From assembly GCA_039995105.1 (NCBI GenBank), contig CP146203.1, forward strand, positions 496,001 to 560,000: a stretch of DNA of 64,000 bases. Direction: 5' to 3'. A model generated the notes under the pieces. The model saw only the letters and a list, made by a program, of their open reading frames with translations, was not told the DNA's origin and did no database searches. Made by a program: the position numbers and the translations under genes. The stretch is from Jonesiaceae bacterium BS-20 (GTDB taxonomy: Bacteria; Actinomycetota; Actinomycetes; Actinomycetales; Cellulomonadaceae). This document shows positions 43,663-53,405 of the stretch, one piece after another (position 1 is the stretch's first letter; each line of letters begins with the position of its first letter).

Positions 43663-44964
43663 GTGCCTACCTCTATCGCGCCTACCGCGTTGAACGTTGC
43701 CCTCTTGGGTTGCGGCGTTGTTGGAACCGAAGTCGCAAGAATTTTGACCCAGGACGCTGAGAACCTGAAATTCCGGGTCGGAGCTCAACTTAACCTCATT
43801 GGCATTGCGGTGCGTGACACTTCAGTACCGAGATCCGAGATTATCGACCCAGCATTGCTGACCACCGACGTTGAGGCCCTTATTGCCAAGGCAGACATTG
43901 TGGTTGAGGTCATGGGCGGCATTGAACCGGCCAAGTCATACATCAACCAGGCCATCGCCAGCGGCGCCGCAGTCATCACCGCAAACAAGGCCTTGTTGGC
44001 ACAGGACGGCCCCGCGTTATTCCAAGCGGCGGATGACGCCGGCGTGGACCTCTCATTCGAGGCCGCGGTTGCCGGAGCGATCCCAATTATTCGCCCCATC
44101 CGTGAGTCCCTTGCCGGTGACACCATCAAGCGCGTCCTTGGGATCGTCAACGGCACTACTAACTACGTGCTTGACCAGATGACCAAGAATGATTTGGCCT
44201 TTGACCAGGCAGTGGCCCAAGCCCAGGAACTCGGTTACGCGGAAGCAGACCCAACCGCGGACGTTGAAGGGCACGATGCCGCAGCTAAGGCAGCGATTTT
44301 GGCTTCCCTTGCGTTCCACACACGCGTGGGAATTACCGATGTCGGTTGCGAAGGTATCACTAAGGTAACGGCTCAGGACGTTGCGTGGGCAAAGAGGTCC
44401 GGGCACACGATCAAGTTGCTGGCCATCTGCGAGCAGACATCCCAGGGCATTTCCGCCCGTGTCCACCCCGCGTTGGTACCAAACGAGCACCCACTAGCGA
44501 CCGTCTCGGGCGCGTTTAACGCGGTTTTCGTTGAGGCAGAGAACGCTGGATCTCTCATGTTCTACGGACAGGGTGCCGGAGGCGCCCCTACGGCATCGGC
44601 AATCATGGGCGACCTGGTATCTGCGGCTCGCAACCGCGTTGCCGCCGGCCACGGCGCGGGTGAATCCGCTTATGCAAACCTTCCAGTTCTGGATCAGGGC
44701 GAGACAATTACCCGCTACCAAATCCGGTTGTCAGTCGCTGACCGTTCAGGCGTGCTGTACCAGATCACCGAGGTGTTCTCGGAGCATGACGTATCAATCG
44801 AAACGGTTACCCAAGCCCCACGGCCGGACCGCGAAGATGAAGCCTACTTGATTGTGACCACTCACGCAGGCAGGGAAAAGGCGCTCGCCAAAACGGTTGC
44901 CGCCTTGGAGGACCTCGAGGTTGTCCAAGAAATCATGTCGGTTCTGCGGGTCGAAGGTTTCTGA
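43663..44964 (+). CDS. hom: Homoserine dehydrogenase
   Basis: A 433-residue NAD(P)H-dependent enzyme that reduces aspartate semialdehyde to homoserine, the entry to threonine and methionine. The Rossmann motif is LLGCGVVGTEVA. The catalytic region contains GIVNGTTNYVLDQM and EADPTADVEGHDAAAKAAILA. A C-terminal ACT domain (about 350-433; RLSVADRSGVLYQITEVFSE) is the usual site of threonine feedback inhibition. Start GTG 43663 with AAAGG upstream. thrB follows 143 bases later and probably shares the transcript. Length is typical of actinobacterial Hom. Confidence 0.96.
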   Translation: MPTSIAPTALNVALLGCGVVGTEVARILTQDAENLKFRVGAQLNLIGIAVRDTSVPRSEIIDPALLTTDVEALIAKADIVVEVMGGIEPAKSYINQAIASGAAVITANKALLAQDGPALFQAADDAGVDLSFEAAVAGAIPIIRPIRESLAGDTIKRVLGIVNGTTNYVLDQMTKNDLAFDQAVAQAQELGYAEADPTADVEGHDAAAKAAILASLAFHTRVGITDVGCEGITKVTAQDVAWAKRSGHTIKLLAICEQTSQGISARVHPALVPNEHPLATVSGAFNAVFVEAENAGSLMFYGQGAGGAPTASAIMGDLVSAARNRVAAGHGAGESAYANLPVLDQGETITRYQIRLSVADRSGVLYQITEVFSEHDVSIETVTQAPRPDREDEAYLIVTTHAGREKALAKTVAALEDLEVVQEIMSVLRVEGF

Positions 44965-45107
44965 CCCGCCTAAGAACTTAACCTGACTGGAACACGAAGC
45001 CGCTTGCGGGCTAACGCCGGTAGTAAGTATTCAGCGGTCAGGAACCAACGAAGTAGTTGCCATGCCCACGGGCATATCTTGAGAAGAACACGATTGAGGA
45101 ACAAAAC

Positions 45108-46046
45108 ATGCGGTTAGGTGCAGACCGGGTACGGGTGGTTGTGCCAGCAACGAGCGCCAATTTGGGTCCCGGTTTTGACTCCTTAGGGATGGCCCTGAAC
45201 TACCACGATGAGCTGGTAGTTGAGGCCCTTGGCAGCGACCGAGTCGAAGTTGCAGTGCACGGACAGGGGGCCGGACAGGTCCCAACCGATGGCACCCACC
45301 TGGTAGCTCGTGCAATTCACCGCGCCCTCGAGCACGTTGGTGCACCGCTTGTGGGGCTGCGCCTGACCTGCGATAACCACATTCCGCATGGGCGGGGCAT
45401 GGGTTCATCCGCCGCAGCAGTCGTAGCCGGACTCTTCGCCGCCCGCGGACTTATTGCCGAGCCCGAGGCCTTAGACGATCACACGATCTTGCAGCTCGCA
45501 ACCGAGTTTGAGGGCCATCCAGACAATGCGGCTCCCGCGATCTATGGTGGAGCAACCGTGGCATGGATGGAAGAATCCTTACCCCACGCCGTCCGCCTTG
45601 CCCTTCACCCGGATGTCACACCAACGGTCATTGTCCCAACCGTTAGTCTTTCAACCAACCGAGCCAGGGGAGTGTTGCCTCCGGCGGTAAAGCACGCTAG
45701 CGCCGCATTTAACGCCGGCCGCACCGCATTGCTGGTTCACGCGCTTGCCCAAGCCCCCGACCTGCTATTTGCGGCAACCGAAGACAAACTGCACCAGGAC
45801 TTCCGTTCCGAAGTCATGCCGGATTCCTACGCGCTCATGAAGCAACTGCGGTCCAAAGGATTGGCCGCGACTATCTCGGGTGCAGGACCAACCGTTTTGG
45901 TGCTTGACCGGGCAACTCATGGCGACCGAGTACGTAACGTCGTAACCGATTTACTGGGCCAAAATGCGCTCGAGGCAGTGAACCCTGCGTGGCAAGTTTG
46001 GGAGACCGGTGTGGACGCCGAAGGTGCCGTAGTTACAGCCGTGTGA
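45108..46046 (+). CDS. thrB: Homoserine kinase
   Basis: A 312-residue GHMP-family kinase that phosphorylates homoserine with ATP before threonine synthase. The N-terminal PATSANLGPGFDSLG, the ATP-binding loop PHGRGMGSSAAAVVAG and the C-terminal ATISGAGPTVLVL are the three GHMP motifs in order. ATG 45108 follows TGAGGA; the frame upstream to 45057 has no ribosome-binding site. Threonine synthase is not in the window, so the pathway is completed elsewhere. Confidence 0.96.
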   Translation: MRLGADRVRVVVPATSANLGPGFDSLGMALNYHDELVVEALGSDRVEVAVHGQGAGQVPTDGTHLVARAIHRALEHVGAPLVGLRLTCDNHIPHGRGMGSSAAAVVAGLFAARGLIAEPEALDDHTILQLATEFEGHPDNAAPAIYGGATVAWMEESLPHAVRLALHPDVTPTVIVPTVSLSTNRARGVLPPAVKHASAAFNAGRTALLVHALAQAPDLLFAATEDKLHQDFRSEVMPDSYALMKQLRSKGLAATISGAGPTVLVLDRATHGDRVRNVVTDLLGQNALEAVNPAWQVWETGVDAEGAVVTAV

Positions 46047-46391
46047 CTTAGTTGTCAAAATCCGTGCCAGAAAATGTCCGATTGATGGCCAACAGATGTT
46101 ATAGTGACTGTAGTTTCTATGCGCAGGGGTTACCCCGCCGGTCAAAAATTTAGCGTTGACACCCTAAAGTTTTGCGGCGCGCGCTTCCAAACATCATCAG
46201 AAATGATTCCCTTAAAATAACAGTCCAGTTGGCAACGAAAAAGTTCTAGCTGGAGTTTTTGGGAAGAACCTCTGCCGTTTAGTTAAGAGACTTCCAGTAA
46301 CTGCGTAATAGCGTAATCTTCGCTGTGCGTTAACCGCCAACGGCCGTTTTCAAATCTATTTATGGCCGTAAACGAGGGGGAAGGGTCCTTC
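46047..46391 (+). promoter_or_regulatory. Long leader/promoter region of rho
   Basis: A -10-like TATAGT stands at 46100-46105 and a TTGACA at 46156-46161 without a good partner. A GGGGT-TA-CCCC hairpin lies near 46127. No gene was seen. A leader of up to 280 bases would allow the Rho autoregulation known in other bacteria; that is inference. Confidence 0.35.
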
Positions 46392-48521
46392 GTGTCACAA
46401 GATACCCCAGCTGCCAAATCACAGGCTGGCTCTACATCAACCGGTTCATTGACCGCTCTGCGTTTGCCAGAGTTGCAAAAAATGGCCTCCGGGTTAGGTG
46501 TAAAGGGAATTTCCAAACTGCGCAAGGGTGAATTGGTTGCAGTATTAGCCGCACACCAGTCAGGAACCCCGCAGGCATCTGCTGCGCCCGCCAAGGCGAA
46601 AGCATCAACCGCTGACTCAGCATCGGCTGGTCCAGCAAAGTCGAGTGCTAAGGCAACGACTTCTAAATCAGCGCCCGCCTCCAAGGCTCGCGCTCCCAAA
46701 ACTACCGCACCACAGTCGGATGCAACCGCCGCTATTGTGCTGGATCTGCCTACCCCGGTTACAAACGACTCAGCTTCCACCACGGAATCTGGTCGTTCCT
46801 CACGGTCAGGTCAAGACGGTCGCACAGGCCAGGACGCACGTTCTGACAAGGACAAGCGTGGCCGCAGCAACTCTGCCCGCCGGTTCGAGTCCGACAATGA
46901 AGAGACTTCGGACCGTTCCGGTCAGGCCTCCGCAGTTGTTGCCGGTGACTTTGAAATTAAGTTGCCAATCGCGGAAGAACGCCGGTCCAATAACCGCAAC
47001 AACCGCAACCGTAATGATCGCAACGATCGTAAAGATCGTAATGATCGCAACCGCAACGACCGCGGACGCAATACGAGCGATGGTGACGCGAACGAGCGCT
47101 CGGACATCCGCGACAGCCGTACGGACAACCGCAGCGAAAGTCGTGACAACCGGACCGACAACCGCACGGACAACCGCAGTTCCGGTCCAAACCAGAACCG
47201 CAATACCAGCCGCTTCGATGAGGATGATGACAGCCCGGGCAACCGCCGCCGTCGGGGCCGTGATCGCCACCGCGACCGCGACCGCAACACGCGTCCTCGC
47301 CGCGGGAACGAACTAGGGTTTGATGACACCGAGGCAGCCGAGGGCGAAGTACTGATCCCGGTTGCCGGTGTCCTAGACATCCTTGATAACTACGCGTTTG
47401 TGCGCACGACCGGGTACCTGCCCGGACCAAACGACGTGTACGTTTCACTCGGCCAGATCAAGAAGTCCGGCCTGCGACGCGGAGACGCCATCACCGGCGC
47501 AATCCGCCCACCACAGGACAACGACCACCACTCAAACAACCGCCAGAAGTTTAACGCCCTGGTTCGGTTGGATACCGTGAACGGTCTGCCCGCTGCAGAG
47601 GCAAAGGACCGTGTTGAGTTCAACAAGCTCACCCCCCTGTACCCACAGGAGCGGTTGCGTCTGGAGAACAACGAGGTCAACCGCATGGCTCCACGTGTCA
47701 TCGACATTGTGGCGCCAATCGGTAAGGGCCAACGCGGCCTTATTGTCTCCCCGCCAAAGGCCGGTAAGACAATCGTTATGCAGCAGATTGCGAACGCAAT
47801 CGCCATGAACAACCCTGAGGTTCACCTCATGGTCGTTCTGGTTGACGAGCGCCCAGAAGAAGTTACAGACATGGAGCGCACGGTTCAGGGTGAGGTCATT
47901 GCCTCAACCTTTGACCGCCCAGCTTCCGACCACACCATCGTTGCCGAGCTCGCCATCGAGCGCGCTAAGCGCCTTGTTGAGCTGGGCCAAGACGTAGTGG
48001 TTCTGCTGGACTCAATCACTCGCCTAGGCCGGGCCTACAACCTGGCTGCTCCGGCATCGGGAAGAATCCTTTCCGGTGGTGTGGACGCCGCTGCGCTGTA
48101 CCCGCCAAAGCGTTTCTTCGGTGCTGCGCGCAACATTGAAAATGGCGGATCCCTGACCATCTTGGCCACGGCGCTCGTAGAGACCGGATCCAAGATGGAC
48201 GAGGTCATCTTTGAAGAGTTCAAGGGAACCGGCAACATGGAGCTGCGTCTGTCGCGTCAACTCGCGGAGAAGCGCCTCTTCCCAGCCGTCGACGTCAACT
48301 CCTCAAGCACCCGCCGCGAAGAGATCTTGGTTTCCCCTGAGGAACTTAAGATCACCTACAAGTTGCGCCGCGTGCTGCACGCACTGGATCAGACCAGTGC
48401 ACTTGAGCTGCTGTTGTCCAAGCTCAAGGAGAACAAGACCAACGTTGAGTTCCTCCTGCAGGTCCAAAAGACCACGCCGGATAGCTTGATGGATCTGCAC
48501 GATGACGGTGGACACGTTTAA
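46392..48521 (+). CDS. rho: Transcription termination factor Rho
   Basis: A 709-residue Rho. The N-terminal helix bundle ([34 protein letters not shown]) is separated from the RNA-binding cold-shock domain (about 318-385) by an insertion of some 250 residues. Within it, 46970-47310 encodes Arg/Asn/Asp-rich repeats such as [19 protein letters not shown]. Such insertions are typical of high-GC actinobacterial Rho and help it act on structured RNA. The hexameric RecA-like motor shows P-loop SPPKAGKT (Lys459), [22 protein letters not shown] and [22 protein letters not shown] 46392 with a strong GGGGGAAGGG is preferred to ATG 46362, which has no binding site. Confidence 0.95.
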   Translation: MSQDTPAAKSQAGSTSTGSLTALRLPELQKMASGLGVKGISKLRKGELVAVLAAHQSGTPQASAAPAKAKASTADSASAGPAKSSAKATTSKSAPASKARAPKTTAPQSDATAAIVLDLPTPVTNDSASTTESGRSSRSGQDGRTGQDARSDKDKRGRSNSARRFESDNEETSDRSGQASAVVAGDFEIKLPIAEERRSNNRNNRNRNDRNDRKDRNDRNRNDRGRNTSDGDANERSDIRDSRTDNRSESRDNRTDNRTDNRSSGPNQNRNTSRFDEDDDSPGNRRRRGRDRHRDRDRNTRPRRGNELGFDDTEAAEGEVLIPVAGVLDILDNYAFVRTTGYLPGPNDVYVSLGQIKKSGLRRGDAITGAIRPPQDNDHHSNNRQKFNALVRLDTVNGLPAAEAKDRVEFNKLTPLYPQERLRLENNEVNRMAPRVIDIVAPIGKGQRGLIVSPPKAGKTIVMQQIANAIAMNNPEVHLMVVLVDERPEEVTDMERTVQGEVIASTFDRPASDHTIVAELAIERAKRLVELGQDVVVLLDSITRLGRAYNLAAPASGRILSGGVDAAALYPPKRFFGAARNIENGGSLTILATALVETGSKMDEVIFEEFKGTGNMELRLSRQLAEKRLFPAVDVNSSSTRREEILVSPEELKITYKLRRVLHALDQTSALELLLSKLKENKTNVEFLLQVQKTTPDSLMDLHDDGGHV

Positions 48522-48541
48522 TCTGTCTGCGGAATCACAGT

Positions 48542-48578
48542 ACTGGGGTGCCTAGAATCTTTTATTCTGCACCCCAGT
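48542..48578 (+). terminator. Terminator after rho
   Basis: ACTGGGGTGC (48542-48551) pairs with GCACCCCAGT (48569-48578), with an inner AGAAT/ATTCT stem, 20 bases after the rho stop. Confidence 0.8.
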
Positions 48579-48686
48579 TCTGGCACAATTAAGTGTTGCT
48601 TCCGCGCCTCGCGCGAAAGAGCTAAGTTGCTGGTTCACAGAATTCAAAAGGATTCTGACCCAGGAACACTCATCCAAGGAGAAGTA

Positions 48687-48899
48687 GTGAAGGCTAACAT
48701 TCACCCAAGCTACGTTGACACCACGGTCACCTGCACCTGTGGCAACGTATTTGAAACCCGCAGCACCCAGACTTCCGGCAAGATTGCCACCGAAGTTTGC
48801 TCTGCCTGCCACCCGTTCTACACCGGTAAGCAAAAGATTTTGGACACCGGTGGCCGCGTAGCCCGCTTCCAGGCCCGCTACGGCGACAAGAAGAACTAG
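48687..48899 (+). CDS. rpmE: Ribosomal protein L31, zinc-binding form
   Basis: A 70-residue L31 of the zinc-ribbon type: Cys16 and Cys18 in VTCTCGN and Cys38 and Cys41 in [11 protein letters not shown]. Zinc-containing L31 is commonly replaced by a zinc-free paralogue under zinc limitation; that paralogue is not in the window. Start GTG 48687 follows AAGGAGA. It lies between two terminators and is thus probably its own transcription unit, in the conserved order rho-rpmE-prfA. Confidence 0.95.
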   Translation: MKANIHPSYVDTTVTCTCGNVFETRSTQTSGKIATEVCSACHPFYTGKQKILDTGGRVARFQARYGDKKN

Positions 48900-48909
48900 C
48901 TACATTTCA

Positions 48910-48976
48910 AGCGCCGGCTGGCTCAACCAAAAGCAACCTCTCCAGGGGCAGTTTTTGGTTAGAGCCGGCCGGCGCT
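48910..48976 (+). terminator. Terminator after rpmE
   Basis: AGCGCCGGC-T-GGCTC (48910-48924) pairs with the GAGCC-G-GCCGGCGCT arm ending at 48976, with an inner ACCAAAA/TTTTGGT stem. Confidence 0.78.
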
Positions 48977-49180
48977 GTTGCTATATCTGAGCCGGGTTAG
49001 CTGCAGGAGGTGGCGGCCAGCAAGGAAATCCGCAGATCGCAACCAGCGGTTGGGACACCGACAACTGGGAGCCGAATAGGCGGAGGACCAACAGCCGTGC
49101 CCCCGCTAACCGCTATGCACGGCCTAAAACCAGCTAGATCATAAGAGTCATCCGTACCCCAGTTAGAAGAGTTGAGAACC

Positions 49181-50266
49181 ATGAGCGAGTCCTTTGCCGC
49201 CGCGCAGCCACTGTTAGCCGAACACGCCGAAATTGAGGCAAAGCTTTCAGATGCCTCCGTGCACGCGGATCAGGACCTCGCCCGTAAACTGGGGCGCCGC
49301 TATGCAGAATTAGGCCAGGTTGTGGCTGCCTACCGCGCGTGGGAAAGCGCGTGTGAGGATCTTGAAGCGGCCAAAGAAATGGCCGCCGAGGACGAATCTT
49401 TTGCCGAGGAAATCCCGGCCATGGAGGAAACCCGCGATGAGGCAGCCGAGCGCCTGCGCCGCCAACTCATCCCGCGTGACCCCGATGACATCCGTGACGT
49501 GATCCTTGAAATCAAGGCCGGTGAAGGTGGCGCCGAGTCCGCGCTGTTCGCCGGTGACCTCCTGCGCATGTACCTGCGGTACGCCGAGCGTCAGGGTTGG
49601 AAGACAGAGATTTTGGAGTCCAACGAGTCTGATCTCGGTGGATACAAGGACGTGCAGGTAGCCGTTAAGGCCCGCGGCACCATCACCCCCGAGCAGGGCG
49701 TGTGGGCTCACCTGAAGTATGAGGGTGGCGTGCACCGCGTCCAACGCGTCCCCGTGACCGAGTCACAGGGTCGCATCCACACCTCGGCAGCCGGTGTTCT
49801 GGTCTTCCCAGAGGCTGAGGATGAGGGCGAAGTCCACATTGAGCAGCACGAGCTACGCATTGACGTGTACCGCTCGTCCGGCCCCGGTGGTCAGTCGGTG
49901 AACACGACCGACTCCGCCGTGCGCATTACCCACATCCCAACCGGCATTGTCGTTGCCATGCAAAACGAGAAGTCGCAGTTGCAAAACCGCGAAATGGGTA
50001 TGCGCGTATTGCGTGCCCGTATTATTGCCGCCCGCCAAGAAGAGGCCGATGCCGCAGCTCAGAACCTGCGCAAGTCTCAGGTGCGCACCATGGACCGTTC
50101 CGAGCGGATCCGTACCTACAACTTCCCGGAGAACCGGATTGCGGATCACCGCACCGGTTACAAGGCGTACAACCTCGATCACGTGCTCGACGGTGACCTC
50201 GAACCGGTGATTGCATCCGCAATCGAAGCCGATGAGGCCGCACAGTTGGCAAACACCGGGGAATGA
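49181..50266 (+). CDS. prfA: Peptide chain release factor 1
   Basis: A 361-residue release factor that recognises UAA and UAG. The codon-reading tripeptide is P191-V192-T193 in [10 protein letters not shown]. The GGQ motif at 236-238 ([18 protein letters not shown]) triggers peptide release; its Gln238 is the residue methylated by PrmC, encoded next. ATG 49181 is preferred over TTG 49172, three codons upstream. The stop overlaps the prmC start (ATGA), so substrate and modifying enzyme are co-translated. Confidence 0.97.
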   Translation: MSESFAAAQPLLAEHAEIEAKLSDASVHADQDLARKLGRRYAELGQVVAAYRAWESACEDLEAAKEMAAEDESFAEEIPAMEETRDEAAERLRRQLIPRDPDDIRDVILEIKAGEGGAESALFAGDLLRMYLRYAERQGWKTEILESNESDLGGYKDVQVAVKARGTITPEQGVWAHLKYEGGVHRVQRVPVTESQGRIHTSAAGVLVFPEAEDEGEVHIEQHELRIDVYRSSGPGGQSVNTTDSAVRITHIPTGIVVAMQNEKSQLQNREMGMRVLRARIIAARQEEADAAAQNLRKSQVRTMDRSERIRTYNFPENRIADHRTGYKAYNLDHVLDGDLEPVIASAIEADEAAQLANTGE

Positions 50267-51219
50267 GCGCCGTGCCACCTGCGGTCGCACCTACGGAAAT
50301 TGACACTCCGCGGACCGCGATTACGTGGGCTACCTCAGTTTTACAGGCCGCAGGGGTTCCGACCCCAGCGGTCGATGCCGCATTGCTTGCCGCGCACAGC
50401 GCGGGTTTGTCGCGGTCTGAGTTTGAAAAGGCTCTCCTGCTAGGTTCTGATATTTGGGCCGCCGAGGTCAGCAACCAGTTTGCGGACTTGGTTAGGCAGC
50501 GAGCGGAGCGCGTGCCGCTGCAGCACCTGACCGGGATGGGGGCCTTTCGGTACCTCGAATTGGCCGTGGGCCCCGGGGTGTTTATTCCGCGCCCCGAAAC
50601 CGAAGTGGTTGCCCAGCAGGGGATTGATTTCGCGTTGGAATTGCCCCAACCGGCGCTCTTAGTAGATCTGTGCACGGGCTCGGGAGCGATTGCGATTAGT
50701 CTGCTGACCGAGGTACCCGGCGCGCAGGTTTACGCGGTTGAGCTAGACCGCGCTGCCCATGCTTGGGCGGCCAAGAACGTGGCGGCAAATCCAAATGCGC
50801 ACGGCCAGGTAGTACAGCTTGTCCGCGGCGATGCCCGGACCGCACTGCCACAACTCAACGGCACGGTAGACGCGGTAATTTCTAACCCGCCCTACGTACC
50901 CCCGGGTCACATCCCGCGTGAGGTCGAGGTTTCGGTCCATGACCCCCAGGTTGCCCTGTACGGCCTGGGCGATGATGGCCTTGAGGTACCGCGCGGCATT
51001 ACGCTCGCCGCGGCCAGGCTATTGAGGCCCGGTGGGCTGTATGTCATGGAACATGCCGAGGTCCAGGCCCTTGGGGCCCGGGAGATGGTTGACGCAACCG
51101 GCTACTTTGAGCCAGCACGGACCATACTTGACTTGACCGGGCGTGACCGCATGGTAGTTGCTCGGCGTAATACCCGGCCCTTTGAAGCCGGATCAGTTTT
51201 GGAAGGACAACCACTGTGA
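50263..51219 (+). CDS. prmC: Release factor glutamine N5-methyltransferase
   Basis: A 318-residue SAM-dependent methyltransferase. The N-terminal helical domain (about 15-90) binds the release factor. The Rossmann domain shows the SAM loop [15 protein letters not shown] and the catalytic NPPY at 208-211, which holds the glutamine amide. It modifies the GGQ glutamine of RF1 and RF2. It overlaps prfA by ATGA at its start and sua5 by GTGA at its end. Confidence 0.96.
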   Translation: MSAVPPAVAPTEIDTPRTAITWATSVLQAAGVPTPAVDAALLAAHSAGLSRSEFEKALLLGSDIWAAEVSNQFADLVRQRAERVPLQHLTGMGAFRYLELAVGPGVFIPRPETEVVAQQGIDFALELPQPALLVDLCTGSGAIAISLLTEVPGAQVYAVELDRAAHAWAAKNVAANPNAHGQVVQLVRGDARTALPQLNGTVDAVISNPPYVPPGHIPREVEVSVHDPQVALYGLGDDGLEVPRGITLAAARLLRPGGLYVMEHAEVQALGAREMVDATGYFEPARTILDLTGRDRMVVARRNTRPFEAGSVLEGQPL

Positions 51220-52250
51220 GTGCAGTTCGCAGCGCGCAGGACGCCTCCTCTTGGGGGCCAGCAATTGATGAGGCCGTCAATGCGATTGGTCGGGGCGCAA
51301 ACATTGTGCTGCCCACGGACACCGTCTATGGGATTGGTGCGGACGCCTTTAACGAGGACGCTGTTGCGGGGTTGCTCCGGGCAAAAGGCCGCGGCAGGGA
51401 CATGCCACCGCCGGTGTTGATCGGTAACGTGGCCACCATGTCCGCCCTTGCAATCGATATTCCAGACGGCGCGACCGCGTTGGCGCAGAAGTTCTGGCCC
51501 GGTGGCCTGACCCTGATCTTGCGGGCTCAGCCCTCGTTAGCTTGGGACTTGGGGGAGACCAACGGAACCGTAGCTTTGCGCGTGCCGGACCACCCAACTG
51601 CGATTGCGTTGTTGTCCCGGACCGGCCCACTGGCAGTTTCAAGTGCGAACGCGTCGGGGCAGCCAGCTGCCGTGACCGCGCAGGAAGCCCAAGAACAGCT
51701 TGGGACCTCGGTTGCGGTCTACCTTGATGCCGGTCACGCACCGGGGCAGGTGGCCTCCACTATTGTTGATGCAACCGGACCTCGCCTCAAAGTGGTGCGC
51801 CAGGGTGCTATCTCGCTCGAGGCACTGCGAGAGATCACCGATGTTGCCGATATTTCCGAGAACGTGCACGCAACGAAGGACGAGCAGACCGAAACTGACG
51901 GGCAGATCGAAACTGACGGGCAGACCGAATCTGACGGGCAGACCGAAACTGACGGGCTGATCGAAACTGACGGGCAGATCGCAACTGACGGGCAGACCGA
52001 ATCTGACGGGCAGACCGAAACTGACGGGCTGATCGAAACTGACGGGCAGATCGCAACTGACGTGCAGACTGAAACTGACGGGCAGACTGAAACTGACGGG
52101 CAGCCGCTCGAAGACTCTGCCTCGGCAAAGGCCTCGGCGCCGTTAGATGACTCCTTAGGATCAGACGATGCCGCGCTGTCTAAGGATGCCGCGCAACCCC
52201 GGAGCACTGAGGAGTCTAGTAACTCCTTAGACCAGGAAAGCGTGGGATAA
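51216..52250 (+). CDS. sua5: L-threonylcarbamoyladenylate synthase (Sua5/YrdC family) with repetitive C-terminal tail
   Basis: Residues 1-210 form the YrdC domain (NIVLPTDTVYGIGADAF, FWPGGLTLILRAQ, VALRVPDHPTAIALL, LAVSSANASGQPA), which makes threonylcarbamoyl-AMP from threonine, bicarbonate and ATP for t6A37 modification of ANN-decoding tRNAs. The last 122 residues have no similarity to the Sua5 domain of longer homologues: residues 224-295 are twelve hexapeptides of type QTETDG, followed by an acidic, Ser/Ala-rich end. The tail is strongly acidic and probably disordered. Start GTG 51216 overlaps the prmC stop. The order prfA-prmC-sua5-wecA is conserved in actinobacteria, but the tail is not expected. 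Confidence 0.9.
   Translation: MSAVRSAQDASSWGPAIDEAVNAIGRGANIVLPTDTVYGIGADAFNEDAVAGLLRAKGRGRDMPPPVLIGNVATMSALAIDIPDGATALAQKFWPGGLTLILRAQPSLAWDLGETNGTVALRVPDHPTAIALLSRTGPLAVSSANASGQPAAVTAQEAQEQLGTSVAVYLDAGHAPGQVASTIVDATGPRLKVVRQGAISLEALREITDVADISENVHATKDEQTETDGQIETDGQTESDGQTETDGLIETDGQIATDGQTESDGQTETDGLIETDGQIATDVQTETDGQTETDGQPLEDSASAKASAPLDDSLGSDDAALSKDAAQPRSTEESSNSLDQESVG
51885..52100 (+). repeat. 18-bp tandem array inside sua5 (12 units)
   Basis: Twelve in-frame 18-base units encode hexapeptides QTETDG, QIETDG, QTESDG, LIETDG, QIATDG or QIATDV. A four-unit block (QTESDG-QTETDG-LIETDG-QIATD) occurs twice in a row (72-bp superrepeat), which points to stepwise expansion by slippage or unequal exchange. 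Confidence 0.95.
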
Positions 52251-52256
52251 GCCAAG

Positions 52257-53405
52257 TTGAAGGTCTATCTTCTGGTCCTGCTCATTGCGGCAGCCACCAC
52301 ATACCTCTTGACACCGCTTGCGCGCTGGCTAGCCCTGCGCACCGGTGCGGTCACCGCAGTGCGGGCTAGGGACGTCCATACGGTCCCTACACCGCGCCTT
52401 GGTGGGGTTGGCATGCTCTTGGGAATGACGGTGGCCTTCATCTTTGCCTCGCAGGTACCCTACCTGCGTGATGTATTTTCCGGCGACTTATCTACCTGTT
52501 TGGCGGGCAGCTGTAACTCGGCCTGGACCATCTTAATTGGCGCCGCAATGGTGTGCGTGCTCGGGGTAGCCGACGATATTTGGGACCTCGACTGGATGGT
52601 CAAACTCGTGGGCCAAGTTGCCGCCTCCGGGTTTGTGGCCTGGCAGGGTGTCCAACTGATTTCGGTGCCAATTGGTGGACTAACAATTGGTTCCTCACGT
52701 ACGTCCATGCTGGTGACCATCTTTGTCATTGTGCTCGTGATGAACGCCGTGAACTTTGTTGACGGCCTCGACGGTCTGGCCGCCGGTATTGTGGCGATCG
52801 GTGGCGCGGGCTTCTTTGTTTACACCTACCTGTTGACTCAGCAGACCAGCCCCGGCGGCTACGCCTCGGTTGCGATCACCGTGATCGCCGCGGTAGTGGG
52901 GGCCTGTATTGGCTTCCTGCCACATAACTTCCACCCCGCCAAGATCTTCATGGGGGACTCCGGATCCATGGTTCTGGGCTTCATGATGGCCTCCGCCTCG
53001 ATCCTTGTGACCGGCCAGATCGATCCCTCCTCGATTGCCCCGGGCAGATCGATTCCGGCACTGGCACCAATCCTCTTGCCAGCCGCAGTTCTGATTTTGC
53101 CCCTTGTCGATATGGGGTTGGCTGTCATTCGCCGCCTGGCCGCAGGAAACTCCCCGTTCGCACCCGACCGGTTGCACATTCACCACCGATTGTTGGGCCT
53201 GGGACATTCCCACCTGCAGGCAGTGTGGGTCATGTACCTGTGGAGTGCGGTCTTTGCTTTTGGGGCCGTAGCCCTGTTCATCTTCCAATTCCGCTACGTA
53301 GCTGCCGCCGGATTTGGCGCCATCTTGATTATGCTTGTAGTTACCGTGTGGCCCATGCTCGCCCGGAAATTCCACGCGCAACCCAGCACAGAAAGGGCCA
53401 TGTAA
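52257..53405 (+). CDS. wecA: Undecaprenyl/decaprenyl-phosphate GlcNAc-1-phosphate transferase (WecA/TagO family)
   Basis: A 382-residue integral membrane enzyme with about 11 helices. It moves GlcNAc-1-phosphate from UDP-GlcNAc to the polyprenyl phosphate carrier, the first step for teichoic acids, arabinogalactan or other wall glycans. The family's cytoplasmic motifs are present: VPTPRLGGVGM, VADDIWDL, NAVNFVDGLDGLAAG (catalytic aspartates), FMGDSGSMVLGF and the basic HIHHRLLGLGHS loop. Start TTG 52257 has only a weak ribosome-binding site, so coupling to sua5 (6 bases upstream) is likely. It may supply the linkage unit for the polymer made by the TagF-like enzyme at 15.3-17.7 kb; that link is inferred. 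Confidence 0.93.
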   Translation: MKVYLLVLLIAAATTYLLTPLARWLALRTGAVTAVRARDVHTVPTPRLGGVGMLLGMTVAFIFASQVPYLRDVFSGDLSTCLAGSCNSAWTILIGAAMVCVLGVADDIWDLDWMVKLVGQVAASGFVAWQGVQLISVPIGGLTIGSSRTSMLVTIFVIVLVMNAVNFVDGLDGLAAGIVAIGGAGFFVYTYLLTQQTSPGGYASVAITVIAAVVGACIGFLPHNFHPAKIFMGDSGSMVLGFMMASASILVTGQIDPSSIAPGRSIPALAPILLPAAVLILPLVDMGLAVIRRLAAGNSPFAPDRLHIHHRLLGLGHSHLQAVWVMYLWSAVFAFGAVALFIFQFRYVAAAGFGAILIMLVVTVWPMLARKFHAQPSTERAM

